A DNA stretch of 10,341 nucleotides from positions 1-10,341 of the forward strand of contig JACQCJ010000013.1 in NCBI GenBank assembly GCA_016201685.1, read 5' to 3'. The notes below the pieces were generated by a model. The model saw only the letters and a program-made list of their open reading frames with translations. It did not search any database and was not told the DNA's origin. Origin of the DNA: Candidatus Peregrinibacteria bacterium. Lineage in GTDB: Bacteria > Patescibacteriota > Gracilibacteria > Peribacterales > Peribacteraceae. Made by a program: the position numbers and the translations under genes. Below are positions 1-5,947 of this stretch, one piece after another. How positions within the stretch are numbered: the stretch's first letter is position 1; every line of letters starts with the position of its first letter.

Positions 1-87
1 GAATTCGCTGCATTGGCTCTCACGCGCAAAGAGTTCCACGGTGAGTGGAACTGCAGTATCCAGCCACGGACAGCGCGGGCGGATTGA
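1..87 (+). CDS. ISAzo13-family transposase, C-terminal end (partial)
   Basis: Reading frame 1 is open from the window edge to a TGA at 85-87 and encodes 28 residues containing LTRKEFHGEWNCSIQPR. The block x-F-H-G-E-W-N-x-x-I-x-P-R is what I recall as the usual C-terminus of ISAzo13-family DDE transposases. The gene is cut by the window edge, so the catalytic core is not visible. A second gene end of the same family, in the same orientation, lies at the right edge. Only a short tail is available, so the family call rests on one motif. Confidence 0.6.
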   Translation, partial: EFAALALTRKEFHGEWNCSIQPRTARAD

Positions 88-118
88 AACGATTGTTTAC
101 GTGCAGGCCCTTAGAGTA
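1..118 (+). mobile_element. Right end of an ISAzo13-like insertion sequence (probable)
   Basis: After the transposase stop, the stretch 95-118 read on the minus strand (ACTCTAAGGGCCTGCACGTA and onward) resembles the plus-strand sequence at 10199-10223 just before the right-hand transposase gene. About 15 of 25 positions agree, including a shared GCAC core and an AAGG/TAGG core. This is what the two terminal inverted repeats of related IS copies would look like. The exact element end and any target duplication cannot be fixed from one end. Confidence 0.4.
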
Positions 119-271
119 ATCCCACAAAATCTGGACAATCAGCAAACTCTCCAAAGCATGCCTCCGTAGCTTTCATACGTCTTCTTGAGGAAAATGGAGA
201 ACAACGGATGTGGAGAGAAAATTGAGAAAATGAAAGCGAAGGGGTATAGATCGCAACTCGCCCTTCGCAAT
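119..271. other. Noncoding spacer between IS end and the M20 peptidase gene
   Basis: No convincing reading frame, RNA gene or strong terminator is visible on either strand. The stretch 181-245 is purine-rich on the plus strand and looks unlike the GC-rich coding DNA around it. The repeat described at 249-274 overlaps its right edge. Confidence 0.5.
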
Positions 272-274
272 TTA
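249..274. repeat. Copy of a short TTCGCAA-type dispersed repeat
   Basis: Positions 260-272 (GCCCTTCGCAATT) are the exact reverse complement of a 13-base unit that occurs twice inside uvrA (8691-8703 and 8729-8741). The adjoining TCGCAACTCG at 251-260 also matches 8772-8781. The stop codon of the M20 peptidase gene (272-274) overlaps this repeat, so the repeat may have supplied that gene's present 3' end. Confidence 0.6.
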
Positions 275-1366
275 TTTTTCATCACTCAACTCCATGAGTA
301 ATTTCCTGGAGACTTCCACATGCTCCATCAATGACCCGATCGACACCCACTCGTCCGCCGCATGGAATCCACCGCCGACCGGCCCGTAGAGGAAGGAAGG
401 AATGCCGCGCGATGCGAAGTGCCGCGCATCGGTGGCGCCGTGCTCACGTGTGAGCGCGATGGAGTGACCGGTGACATCCTCGAGGATACGCTTGAGACGT
501 TGGAGCATCGGGTGCGCCGGGTCGATCTGGAGCGGATCGGCTTGCTCGAGGAGTATCAGCGTGCAGCCACTCGGGAGGGCGCGCGCAACGATTGCAAGAG
601 CCTCGGAGGGAGTTGCGCACACGGTCGGCGGGAAGCGGATGTCGAGCGTGCACGTGGCGGCATCGGGGACGGCGTTCATCGCGATGCCGGCGCTGAGTTG
701 CGTCGGCGAGACGGTCACCCGCCAGTCCGCGCTGGTCCCGGGCGGGAAGGTTGTTGAGAGGATCTGCAGGGCGCTTCCGAGGAGTGCGATCGGATTCACG
801 CATGTCCACGGATACGCTCCGTGACCGCCCTTCCCCGTGCACGTGAGGCGCGCCCACGCGGCGCCTTTGTGCTCGACGATGATCACATGGCCGTCGCCGC
901 CGTCGGGTGTGCAGGCGACGGGGACGTTGCCGAGGATCTGCTGCTCGAAGAGCGCAGGGATCGTCGCGCCGCCGATCTCCTCGTCGCTCGTGAGGAGAAC
1001 GCTCGCGGGAGGAATCCTGCCGGATCGACAGAGCTCGTCGAAGGCGATGAGGAAGGGAAGCGCACATCCCTTCATATCCTTCACGCCGCGCCCGAGCGCA
1101 CGATCACCGTCCATGCGCAGATGAAATTGATCGGCAGGCGCGGGCACGACGTCGATGTGGGCGAACCAGAGAAGGCGGGCGTCGGGATGGGGAAGGGAGA
1201 GATACGGCGCTCCGCGAACTTCCCCTCGCATGGGGGGCGCCCGCGCGTGCGAGAAGAAACCCGTCTCGATCCAATCGAGACATTCCCGTTTGGCGTCCTC
1301 TCTCCCCACGACCGTCGGGAACGCGATGAACTGCTCGAGGAGGGAGAGGAGAAGATGCCGATTCAT
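272..1366 (-). CDS. M20-family metallopeptidase (ArgE/DapE/carboxypeptidase-like)
   Basis: A 364-residue protein of the M20 di-zinc amidohydrolase family, which hydrolyses N-acyl amino acids or small peptides, probably in the cytoplasm because no signal peptide is visible. Ligand motifs are present in order: FAHIDVVP (H70, D72), GRGVKDMKG (bridging D97), TSDEE (catalytic E129, ligand E130), TPDGG (D155) and GGGFHAADEW (H335). GKGGHGAYPW at 178-187 lies in the dimerisation (lid) domain, and the length is usual for the family. I chose the ATG at 1366: the frame runs on upstream to 1591, but that part is Arg-rich antisense to the small basic gene at 1455-1523 and crosses its terminator. TATAGT sits 6 nt before this ATG. 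Substrate cannot be told from sequence; ArgE, DapE and CPG2-like roles all remain possible. Confidence 0.9.
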   Translation of the reverse strand: MNRHLLLSLLEQFIAFPTVVGREDAKRECLDWIETGFFSHARAPPMRGEVRGAPYLSLPHPDARLLWFAHIDVVPAPADQFHLRMDGDRALGRGVKDMKGCALPFLIAFDELCRSGRIPPASVLLTSDEEIGGATIPALFEQQILGNVPVACTPDGGDGHVIIVEHKGAAWARLTCTGKGGHGAYPWTCVNPIALLGSALQILSTTFPPGTSADWRVTVSPTQLSAGIAMNAVPDAATCTLDIRFPPTVCATPSEALAIVARALPSGCTLILLEQADPLQIDPAHPMLQRLKRILEDVTGHSIALTREHGATDARHFASRGIPSFLYGPVGGGFHAADEWVSIGSLMEHVEVSRKLLMELSDEK

Positions 1367-1372
1367 GAGCGC

Positions 1373-1378
1373 ACTATA
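1373..1378 (-). promoter_or_regulatory. -10-like TATAGT of the M20 peptidase gene
   Basis: Read on the minus strand, TATAGT (5 of 6 to TATAAT) is followed by GCGCTC and then the ATG. A start about 7 nt downstream would fall on or next to the ATG, giving a leaderless mRNA. No good -35 and no Shine-Dalgarno sequence is seen. Confidence 0.5.
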
Positions 1379-1411
1379 GGACGTGAGCCCATCCCTTGCG
1401 AGGAGCACACG

Positions 1412-1435
1412 AAAACGCCCCGCAGTTGCGGGGCG
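1412..1435 (-). terminator. Rho-independent terminator of the basic mini-protein gene
   Basis: A perfect 8-bp stem (1416-1423 with 1428-1435, CGCCCCGC/GCGGGGCG) closes a 4-nt loop. On the minus strand it is followed by TTTT from 1415-1412. It lies 19 nt after the stop of the gene at 1455-1523 and separates it from the M20 peptidase. Confidence 0.8.
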
Positions 1436-1454
1436 TCCTCGCGAAGCGTCGTGC

Positions 1455-1523
1455 TTACCTCCTCCTCTTCTTCGTCTTCCTCTTCTTGGTCTTCTTCGCC
1501 TTCTTTTTCTTCTTCGCAGCCAT
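1455..1523 (-). CDS. Lys/Arg-rich 22-residue basic mini-protein
   Basis: ATG at 1523 to TAA at 1455 encodes MAAKKKKK, then AKKTKKRKTKK, then RRR: 18 of 22 residues are Lys or Arg. There is no acidic, aromatic or large hydrophobic residue, so it is probably disordered and nucleic-acid binding, like the basic tails of histone-H1-like proteins or very small ribosomal proteins. Support for a real gene is the clean start and stop, the consistent AAG/AAA/AGG codon pattern and the strong terminator directly after it. It is too short for homology calls, and no Shine-Dalgarno is seen. It could instead be the tail of a decayed basic gene, but the terminator argues for active expression. Confidence 0.6.
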   Translation of the reverse strand: MAAKKKKKAKKTKKRKTKKRRR

Positions 1524-1553
1524 AGTGAAGAGTGGGGAAAAAATACTTTTTGC

Positions 1554-1559
1554 ATTCTA
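1554..1559 (-). promoter_or_regulatory. Weak -10 candidate (TAGAAT) for the basic mini-protein
   Basis: TAGAAT on the minus strand lies 30 nt before the ATG at 1523; the hexamer 17 nt further upstream (TTTCTT) is a poor -35. An imperfect 10-bp hairpin (1561-1570 with 1580-1589, one G-T pair) sits directly upstream, without a T tract, and could mark the end of ribBA transcripts. Confidence 0.25.
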
Positions 1560-1653
1560 TGACCTTCTTTGCTGAGAAGAAAGAAGATCACGCGGCGTCA
1601 AAAGAAATTTATGATGTTGTGTGCATTCGAAAAAATATTTTGCAGAACTTCCT

Positions 1654-2865
1654 TCAGAGATCACCCAGAATATGTCCCAACTTTTCCTTCTTCGTCTTCA
1701 GATACTTCCTCTGACGATCGCTCGAGGGAACGATCTGCATCGGCACCTGCTCGATCACTTCGAGTCCGTACCCTTCGAGCCCCACGATTTTCTTGGGATT
1801 ATTCGTGAGCAGGCGAATCTTCCGCGCGCCGAGATCATTGAGGATCTGCGCACCGATGCCGTACTCTCGCAGATCGGCGCGCAGCCCCAATCGCTCATTC
1901 GCCTCCACCGTGTCGAGGCCTTCGCGCTGCTGCAGATCGTACGCGCGCACCTTGTTGACGAGGCCGATCCCGCGTCCCTCCTGCCGCATGTACAGGAGAA
2001 TGCCTTCTCCCGCTTCGGCGATCTGCTTCATCGCCACATGAAGTTGCTGCCCACAATCACAGTAGTGCGAATGGAACACGTCTCCCGTGAGGCATTCGGA
2101 GTGGACGCGCACGAGCACAGGTTTGAGAGGATCAATCGTCCCCCGCACGAGCGCAACGTGTTCGCTGCGATGGGGCGAGTCGGCGTACACCTTCATCCGC
2201 CATGTCCCGGTGTCAGTTCCCAGATCCGTCTCGGCCTCGAGCCGCACGAGCGTCTCATGCTTGCGCCGCCACGCGATGAGGTCGGCAATCGTGACGACGG
2301 GAATGTCGTGCTCGTGACCGAACGCGAGGAGGGACGGCAAACGCATCATCGTGCCGTCGTCGTGCATCATCTCGCTGATCACGCTTCCTTCGCGCTTCCC
2401 CGCCAAGCGGCAGAGATCGACCGCTGCTTCGGTATGCCCCGCGCGCACGAGCACGCCTCCGTCGTGCGCGCGAAGCGGGAAAACGTGTCCCGGCCTGCGC
2501 AGATCGCTCGGCTTGGCGAGCGGATGGATGGCGGTGAGGATCGTCCGTGCGCGGTCGTGCGCGGAGATGCCGGTCGTGACTCCCTCGGCCCCCTCGATGC
2601 TCACCGTGTACGGAGTCTTGCGCAGAGAAGTATTGACGGCGACCATCGGCGGAAGATTCAATTGATCGGCGATGGCATTGCTGAGGGAAAGGCAGACGAC
2701 GCCGCCGGTGTGCCGGATCATGAAGGCGAGTTTCTCCGGAGTTGCGTGTTCGGCTGCGAGAATCAAATCGCCCTCGTTCTCGCGATCCTCATCATCCACG
2801 ACGATCACGAACCGCCCGTCGCGGAGCCTGTCGAGGGCCATTGGGATCGGGGCGATCTGTTCCAT
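1654..2865 (-). CDS. ribBA: Bifunctional riboflavin biosynthesis protein RibBA
   Basis: A 403-residue cytoplasmic fusion of 3,4-dihydroxy-2-butanone-4-phosphate synthase (ribulose-5-phosphate to DHBP plus formate) and GTP cyclohydrolase II (first step from GTP). The RibB half (about 1-200) has VDDEDRENEGDL at 23-34, TGISAHDRA at 98-106, RPGHVFPLRA at 124-133 and GHTEAAVDLCRLAG at 143-156. The RibA half (about 205-400) has the zinc cysteines C258, C269 and C271 in SECLTGDVFHSHYCDC, RQEGRGIGL at 294-302, YGIGAQIL at 335-342 and LTNNPKK at 353-359. Length and both active sites are complete. The ATG at 2865 fits the usual RibB N-terminus and has TGCTACACT 9 nt upstream. It lies on the same strand as ribE and ribH but is separated from them by two unrelated genes. 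Confidence 0.97.
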   Translation of the reverse strand: MEQIAPIPMALDRLRDGRFVIVVDDEDRENEGDLILAAEHATPEKLAFMIRHTGGVVCLSLSNAIADQLNLPPMVAVNTSLRKTPYTVSIEGAEGVTTGISAHDRARTILTAIHPLAKPSDLRRPGHVFPLRAHDGGVLVRAGHTEAAVDLCRLAGKREGSVISEMMHDDGTMMRLPSLLAFGHEHDIPVVTIADLIAWRRKHETLVRLEAETDLGTDTGTWRMKVYADSPHRSEHVALVRGTIDPLKPVLVRVHSECLTGDVFHSHYCDCGQQLHVAMKQIAEAGEGILLYMRQEGRGIGLVNKVRAYDLQQREGLDTVEANERLGLRADLREYGIGAQILNDLGARKIRLLTNNPKKIVGLEGYGLEVIEQVPMQIVPSSDRQRKYLKTKKEKLGHILGDL

Positions 2866-2874
2866 GGAAGAAGA

Positions 2875-2883
2875 AGTGTAGCA
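2875..2883 (-). promoter_or_regulatory. Extended -10 (TGCTACACT) of ribBA
   Basis: TACACT preceded by TGC (an extended -10, TGn) lies 9 nt before the ribBA ATG, leaving a leader of only 0-3 nt. The 9-nt interval (TCTTCTTCC) has no Shine-Dalgarno match. The same TACACT box precedes ribE and the right-end transposase gene. Confidence 0.5.
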
Positions 2884-2904
2884 GAATTGAGGGGTTATTG
2901 TGTG

Positions 2905-3330
2905 TCAGTCGGATCGAAGACGATGATCTGGGACAGGAATCAATTTAATTGTCGCAAGATCAGTTCCTAATAATCGGGATGTGCGATTTCGACGGTCAAT
3001 TGAAAGTAAGACAAAAATGGGTGCGCGCTTACCTTTCTTTTTTTGTTTTCCAATCGAGCTGTAGGCGAGCGTGGCGGCTCGTTCGGATTTTGAACGCGGC
3101 AATTTGAATCGCAATCCGCGCTTTGCAATCAGAGTATTGATTTTTTTCGTCAAAATTTGCCCTTTCTTTAGAGGGAGCGGATTGGGCACTTTGAAGGATC
3201 GAATGGTGTATTGCAATCTCTGCCGGATAGCTTCCATGAGAGGAGCAATGTCCTTGTCCGCTTCCGTCAATTCAGGAAATGGATCCTCATTATCGAATAA
3301 TTCTTGTTGATCAATATGTTCTTTATCCAT
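2905..3330 (-). CDS. Hypothetical charged protein, 141 residues
   Basis: I do not recognise a family. The ATG at 3330 gives MDKEHIDQQELFDNEDPFPE, an acidic N-terminus. A probable helix follows (about 25-50, AP-LMEAIRQRLQYTIRSF), then a basic C-terminal half with RSKSERAATL, GKQKKKGKRAP and a hydrophobic IFVLL strand. No signal peptide, membrane segment or cysteine is present. A TTG 12 codons upstream keeps the frame open, but the ATG is preferred because TAGAAT lies 10 nt before it. The gene is visibly more AT-rich than its GC-rich neighbours, which may mean separate origin. It sits between ribBA and the SLH protein without overlap. Confidence 0.65.
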   Translation of the reverse strand: MDKEHIDQQELFDNEDPFPELTEADKDIAPLMEAIRQRLQYTIRSFKVPNPLPLKKGQILTKKINTLIAKRGLRFKLPRSKSERAATLAYSSIGKQKKKGKRAPIFVLLSIDRRNRTSRLLGTDLATIKLIPVPDHRLRSD

Positions 3331-3340
3331 AGGAACATGG

Positions 3341-3346
3341 ATTCTA
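3341..3346 (-). promoter_or_regulatory. -10-like TAGAAT of the 141-residue hypothetical gene
   Basis: TAGAAT (5 of 6) ends 10 nt before the ATG at 3330. No clear -35 and no Shine-Dalgarno are seen. Confidence 0.4.
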
Positions 3347-3378
3347 CACCATCCTTTCAATTGCAAAACGCCAACGAC

Positions 3379-4782
3379 TCATTTCACCTGCAGCGTGTAC
3401 GTCTGCCTCATGGCACGATTGATACCGTGCCCGATGCGCACGTAGTAGGTTCCCGCCGGGAAGGAATACTGCTGATTGCAGACCGGTCCCGCGAAGCCGT
3501 AGATGTCCACGTCCGTCCAGGGGTAGATGAGGCACGTGACCTGCGATGCGCTGATCGTCTGGACGGTGAGCGGCACGCCGTTTCCCGTCGGATCTTTGAC
3601 GGTGAACACGTACCAATCTTCCAGATCGTTCGAGGCGAGATCGGCCGTGCGCACTTGTCGCAGCGCGATGGGCAACGCTTGGGAGAGGCCGTCATTGCCG
3701 TCGCCTTTGCCGACCGCAGCGCTCACCGTGAACGCGGCGTTTTGGACGGTCGCGCGCAAGTCGAGCTGGTAATCGCCGGCGGTGAGTGCATTGAGAAGGA
3801 AGCAGCTCTGGTTCTCCTGGTACCCGAGGTAGTACTCGGGCGAGAAGCCGTCGGCTTGCACGTGGAAGAGACGACACGTGATCTGCGCGCTGCCGGCATT
3901 CACGAGGCTCGTTTGAATGTTCACGACGGTCGGGGACGCCAGACGGAATTTGTAAGAAATGGCATACGGACTGAGCTGCCACGATTCGGTGAAGGGGAAA
4001 TTCATCGTGTGGATGTCCGGCTTGGGGGGGTTCGCCTTCGTCGAGGACGAGGAGGCCCGCGAGCTCGCGCTCACGGCGGAGGAGGACGAGCCGGTCTGTG
4101 TCATCGACGCCTCGCTCGCTGCGGATGCTTCGCTCGATGAGGAAGACATGGTGGCGCCCACGGAGAGGCTCGCCTGCCACGCCGCGTAGACGAGGGCCGC
4201 GGCCTGCTGGCGCTCCATCGGATCATCGGGATAGAACTGTGCGTTATCGATGCCCGTGAGCGGGAGAATTCCCTGTTGCGACGCAGCGACGAGGTACTTG
4301 CCGTACCACGCTTTCGGATTGGCGTGCGGGAGACCCGCGGCCGCGATGTCATCGTGGGTGACATCGTTCACCCCAAACCCGAAGACAGTGAATGCCATCT
4401 TGAGACCCTCCGCGAAGGTGACCGTATTGTTTGGGCGGAATGTGCCGTCGCCGTATCCTCTGATGAAGCCATGCTCGAACGCATCACACACGTACGACGC
4501 GAACCATGCATCCGCCGTGAACTCCTTCCCGAAACATGTTCCGTTTGCGGGAGAGGCGGTTTTGCCCGCGGCGAGGTAGAGCATCTTGAGTATCGCCGCG
4601 CGGTTCACGGGATTCTTGGGACGGAAGGTGCCGTCGGGGTTCCCGCGGATCACGCCGTTCTGGACGAGGGTCGCGATGGCATCCGCATAGGGAGACGTGC
4701 TCGGGACATCGGGAAACGTCGCCGCATGTGCCAGGAGTGGAAAGAGCAGCAGAGAAGCGGTGAAGAGACGAGCGAAACGCAT
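3379..4782 (-). CDS. Exported SLH-domain protein with Ser-rich linker and PPC-like C-terminus
   Basis: A 467-residue secreted cell-envelope protein. Residues 1-20 form a Sec signal peptide (basic MRFAR, hydrophobic core, cleavage after AHA). Three S-layer-homology repeats follow: about 22-72 (FPDVPSTSPYADAI ... GVIRGNPDGTFRPKNPVNRAAI), 88-134 (AWFASYVCDAFEHG ... IRGYGDGTFRPNNTVTFAE) and 156-203 (WYGKYLVAA ... FYPDDPMERQQAAAL). SLH triplets bind secondary cell-wall polymers and anchor proteins at the surface. A flexible Ser/Ala linker spans about 205-250. The C-terminal part (about 262-467) is beta-rich; its second half, with DWYVFTV, LTVQT, DVDIYGF, AGTYYVRI and YTLQV, resembles bacterial pre-peptidase C-terminal (PPC) domains, and the first half may be a diverged second copy. 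Cysteines at 303/327 and 417/435 could form one disulphide per domain. No enzymatic domain is seen; a surface adhesin or S-layer-associated role is inferred. Confidence 0.9.
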   Translation of the reverse strand: MRFARLFTASLLLFPLLAHAATFPDVPSTSPYADAIATLVQNGVIRGNPDGTFRPKNPVNRAAILKMLYLAAGKTASPANGTCFGKEFTADAWFASYVCDAFEHGFIRGYGDGTFRPNNTVTFAEGLKMAFTVFGFGVNDVTHDDIAAAGLPHANPKAWYGKYLVAASQQGILPLTGIDNAQFYPDDPMERQQAAALVYAAWQASLSVGATMSSSSSEASAASEASMTQTGSSSSAVSASSRASSSSTKANPPKPDIHTMNFPFTESWQLSPYAISYKFRLASPTVVNIQTSLVNAGSAQITCRLFHVQADGFSPEYYLGYQENQSCFLLNALTAGDYQLDLRATVQNAAFTVSAAVGKGDGNDGLSQALPIALRQVRTADLASNDLEDWYVFTVKDPTGNGVPLTVQTISASQVTCLIYPWTDVDIYGFAGPVCNQQYSFPAGTYYVRIGHGINRAMRQTYTLQVK

Positions 4783-4806
4783 ACGAAAAGGGGCAACGAC
4801 GGGAAC

Positions 4807-4835
4807 ATCGTAGCCTGAACAAAATCGTTGCTCAA
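4807..4835 (-). promoter_or_regulatory. Promoter of the SLH protein gene
   Basis: On the minus strand TTGAGC (4835-4830) and TACGAT (4812-4807) are separated by 17 nt, the ideal spacing. The -10 ends 24 nt before the ATG at 4782. The -35 begins 4 nt beyond the ribH stop, so the SLH gene can be transcribed apart from ribH. Confidence 0.5.
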
Positions 4836-4839
4836 GAGA

Positions 4840-5304
4840 TCAAGAACGGAGCGACTTGAGTTGTGCAAGAGAATGTAGCACGGCGCGCGCAGCTTCCGTT
4901 CCTCGATGGAGCCGGGCACGAGCACTCTGAAGATCGTTCACGTAGAGCACTTCGAACGCGAAGGGAATCTGGTAGCGGAGTTGCACGTCCATCATGCCTC
5001 TGGCGGCTTGCTGCGCCAGGAGTTCCGCGTGATGCGTTTCCCCCTCGACGATGATGCCGAGACCGATGAGCGCATCCACCTTCTTCTCGGAGGCGAGTGC
5101 ATCACCGATGAGCGGAATTTCGAACGAGCCCGCCGCTTCGCGTTCGATGATGTTCTTGGAGAGAATGCCGGCCTCCAGAAGTCCTTTCCTGGCGCTCTCC
5201 TGAAGCTGAGCCATCTCCTTCTTATAATAGGAGGAATGCACGATGGCGATCCGCCAGGAGGGATTCACAGTCCCCCGCCACGATTCTGTTCTCTGCTGCT
5301 TCAT
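4840..5304 (-). CDS. ribH: 6,7-dimethyl-8-ribityllumazine synthase
   Basis: A 154-residue lumazine synthase, which condenses DHBP (from RibBA) with 5-amino-6-ribitylaminouracil to give the substrate of RibE; the family forms pentamers or 60-mers. Family features in order: WRIAIVHSSYYKKEM (17-31, first strand and substrate loop), AAGSFEIP (57-64), DALIGLGIIVEGETHH (77-92, phosphate-binding loop; H91 or H92 is the catalytic histidine), IPFAFEVLYVND (113-124) and RGTEAA (134-139). The sequence is diverged (EGETHH where RGETxH-like is common; FEVL where FGVL is common), but length and order are normal. I chose the ATG at 5304: the frame is open to 5406 but the extra 34 residues have no family counterpart, and TGCTATTCT lies 6 nt upstream. 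Confidence 0.93.
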   Translation of the reverse strand: MKQQRTESWRGTVNPSWRIAIVHSSYYKKEMAQLQESARKGLLEAGILSKNIIEREAAGSFEIPLIGDALASEKKVDALIGLGIIVEGETHHAELLAQQAARGMMDVQLRYQIPFAFEVLYVNDLQSARARLHRGTEAARAVLHSLAQLKSLRS

Positions 5305-5310
5305 GCCAAT

Positions 5311-5319
5311 AGAATAGCA
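5311..5319 (-). promoter_or_regulatory. Extended -10 (TGCTATTCT) of ribH
   Basis: TATTCT preceded by TGC ends 6 nt before the ribH ATG, matching the arrangement in front of ribE and the M20 gene. There is no Shine-Dalgarno in the 6-nt interval. Confidence 0.4.
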
Positions 5320-5329
5320 AAAACGAACC

Positions 5330-5782
5330 TTATGCGGGCGTCTCTGACTCAGGCGGCTTTGCTGCGTCGACAGTGGTCGTGAGTTCTCCGGGGAACTCCA
5401 CTTCAATCATCTCATCGAAGAACGCAACAATCTCGGGAACGTCCGCCAATGTTGCACGAACCTTCAGCAGCCTATCATTCCTCGCAACGCGGTCGTATGC
5501 GATGCGAAGAGCATGTATGGCATGAAGATCATCATCCCCATTGGAGGAGACATTGAATTGAATCTTTGGATCGTGCGCTACTTTATCTACAAATGCTTGT
5601 ATGCTCATCCGTTGCTCCTTCAAATCTTCTTTGGCTTGTGTGAATCGCCTATTTTGCGGTGAGGTTTCTTCAAGTTTGGTAAGGAGAACGTCAAGCCGAC
5701 CTCGAAAAAATGTTATCCGTTCTTCAATCCTCTGTTCCAAGATGTATTTCGCATGAGGGCGATTGATGCCGCTTTGCGCCAT
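5330..5782 (-). CDS. Hypothetical helical protein, 150 residues or longer
   Basis: Family not recognised. From the ATG at 5782 it encodes 150 residues, mostly predicted helix: KYILEQRIEERITFFRGRLD, LLTKLEET, AKEDLKEQRMSIQAFVDKVA and HALRIAYDRVARNDRLL, with a Pro/Glu-rich tail. No cysteine, signal peptide or membrane segment is present. The frame stays open upstream to 5899 and the added residues look like protein (EKRTYRSWIEE, LNAPDSLSQAM), but contain no ATG, GTG or TTG; the first plausible rare start is ATT at 5869. A strong promoter at 5899-5926 lies just ahead of that extension, so the true protein may be about 29 residues longer. It stops 25 nt before ribH and is less GC-rich than the rib genes. 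Confidence 0.6.
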   Translation of the reverse strand: MAQSGINRPHAKYILEQRIEERITFFRGRLDVLLTKLEETSPQNRRFTQAKEDLKEQRMSIQAFVDKVAHDPKIQFNVSSNGDDDLHAIHALRIAYDRVARNDRLLKVRATLADVPEIVAFFDEMIEVEFPGELTTTVDAAKPPESETPA

Positions 5783-5898
5783 CGCTTGAGAAAGCGAATC
5801 GGGTGCATTGAGCTTCGTGCTCTCTTCTATCCAAGAGCGGTACGTGCGCTTTTCGATTGTGCCTGAAATAGCAGTGTGGGGAAGAAATGTCTTGGTAT

Positions 5899-5926
5899 AT
5901 TATAGACCTTTTTCCGTGACTGTCGA
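5899..5926 (-). promoter_or_regulatory. Strong sigma-70-like promoter upstream of the 150-residue hypothetical gene
   Basis: On the minus strand TCGACA (5926-5921, 5 of 6) and a perfect TATAAT (5904-5899) are separated by 16 nt. A start near 5892 would leave about 110 nt before the ATG at 5782, or about 23 nt before the ATT at 5869. This is the best consensus promoter in the window. Confidence 0.65.
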
Positions 5927-5947
5927 TGGAACGACGATCCTACTGAA

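Noticed and set aside
32..52. 8-bp hairpin AGTTCCAC/GTGGAACT as a terminator
   Set aside because: It lies within the transposase coding tail and has no T tract.
821..1525. Plus-strand frame ending in a poly-Ser run
   Set aside because: It is antisense to the M20 gene and the Lys-rich gene; the Ser run is just the complement of Lys codons.
1367..1591. Upstream extension of the M20 peptidase frame with a long Arg-rich stretch
   Set aside because: It is another frame of the Lys-rich mini-gene and crosses its terminator hairpin; M20 homology begins at the ATG at 1366.
3331..3366. TTG start 12 codons upstream of the 141-residue hypothetical protein
   Set aside because: The ATG at 3330 has a -10-like box at the spacing seen before other genes here; the TTG would place that box inside the coding region.
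5305..5406. 34-residue N-terminal extension of RibH
   Set aside because: It has no counterpart in the family, overlaps the preceding gene, and an ATG at 5304 gives the normal length.
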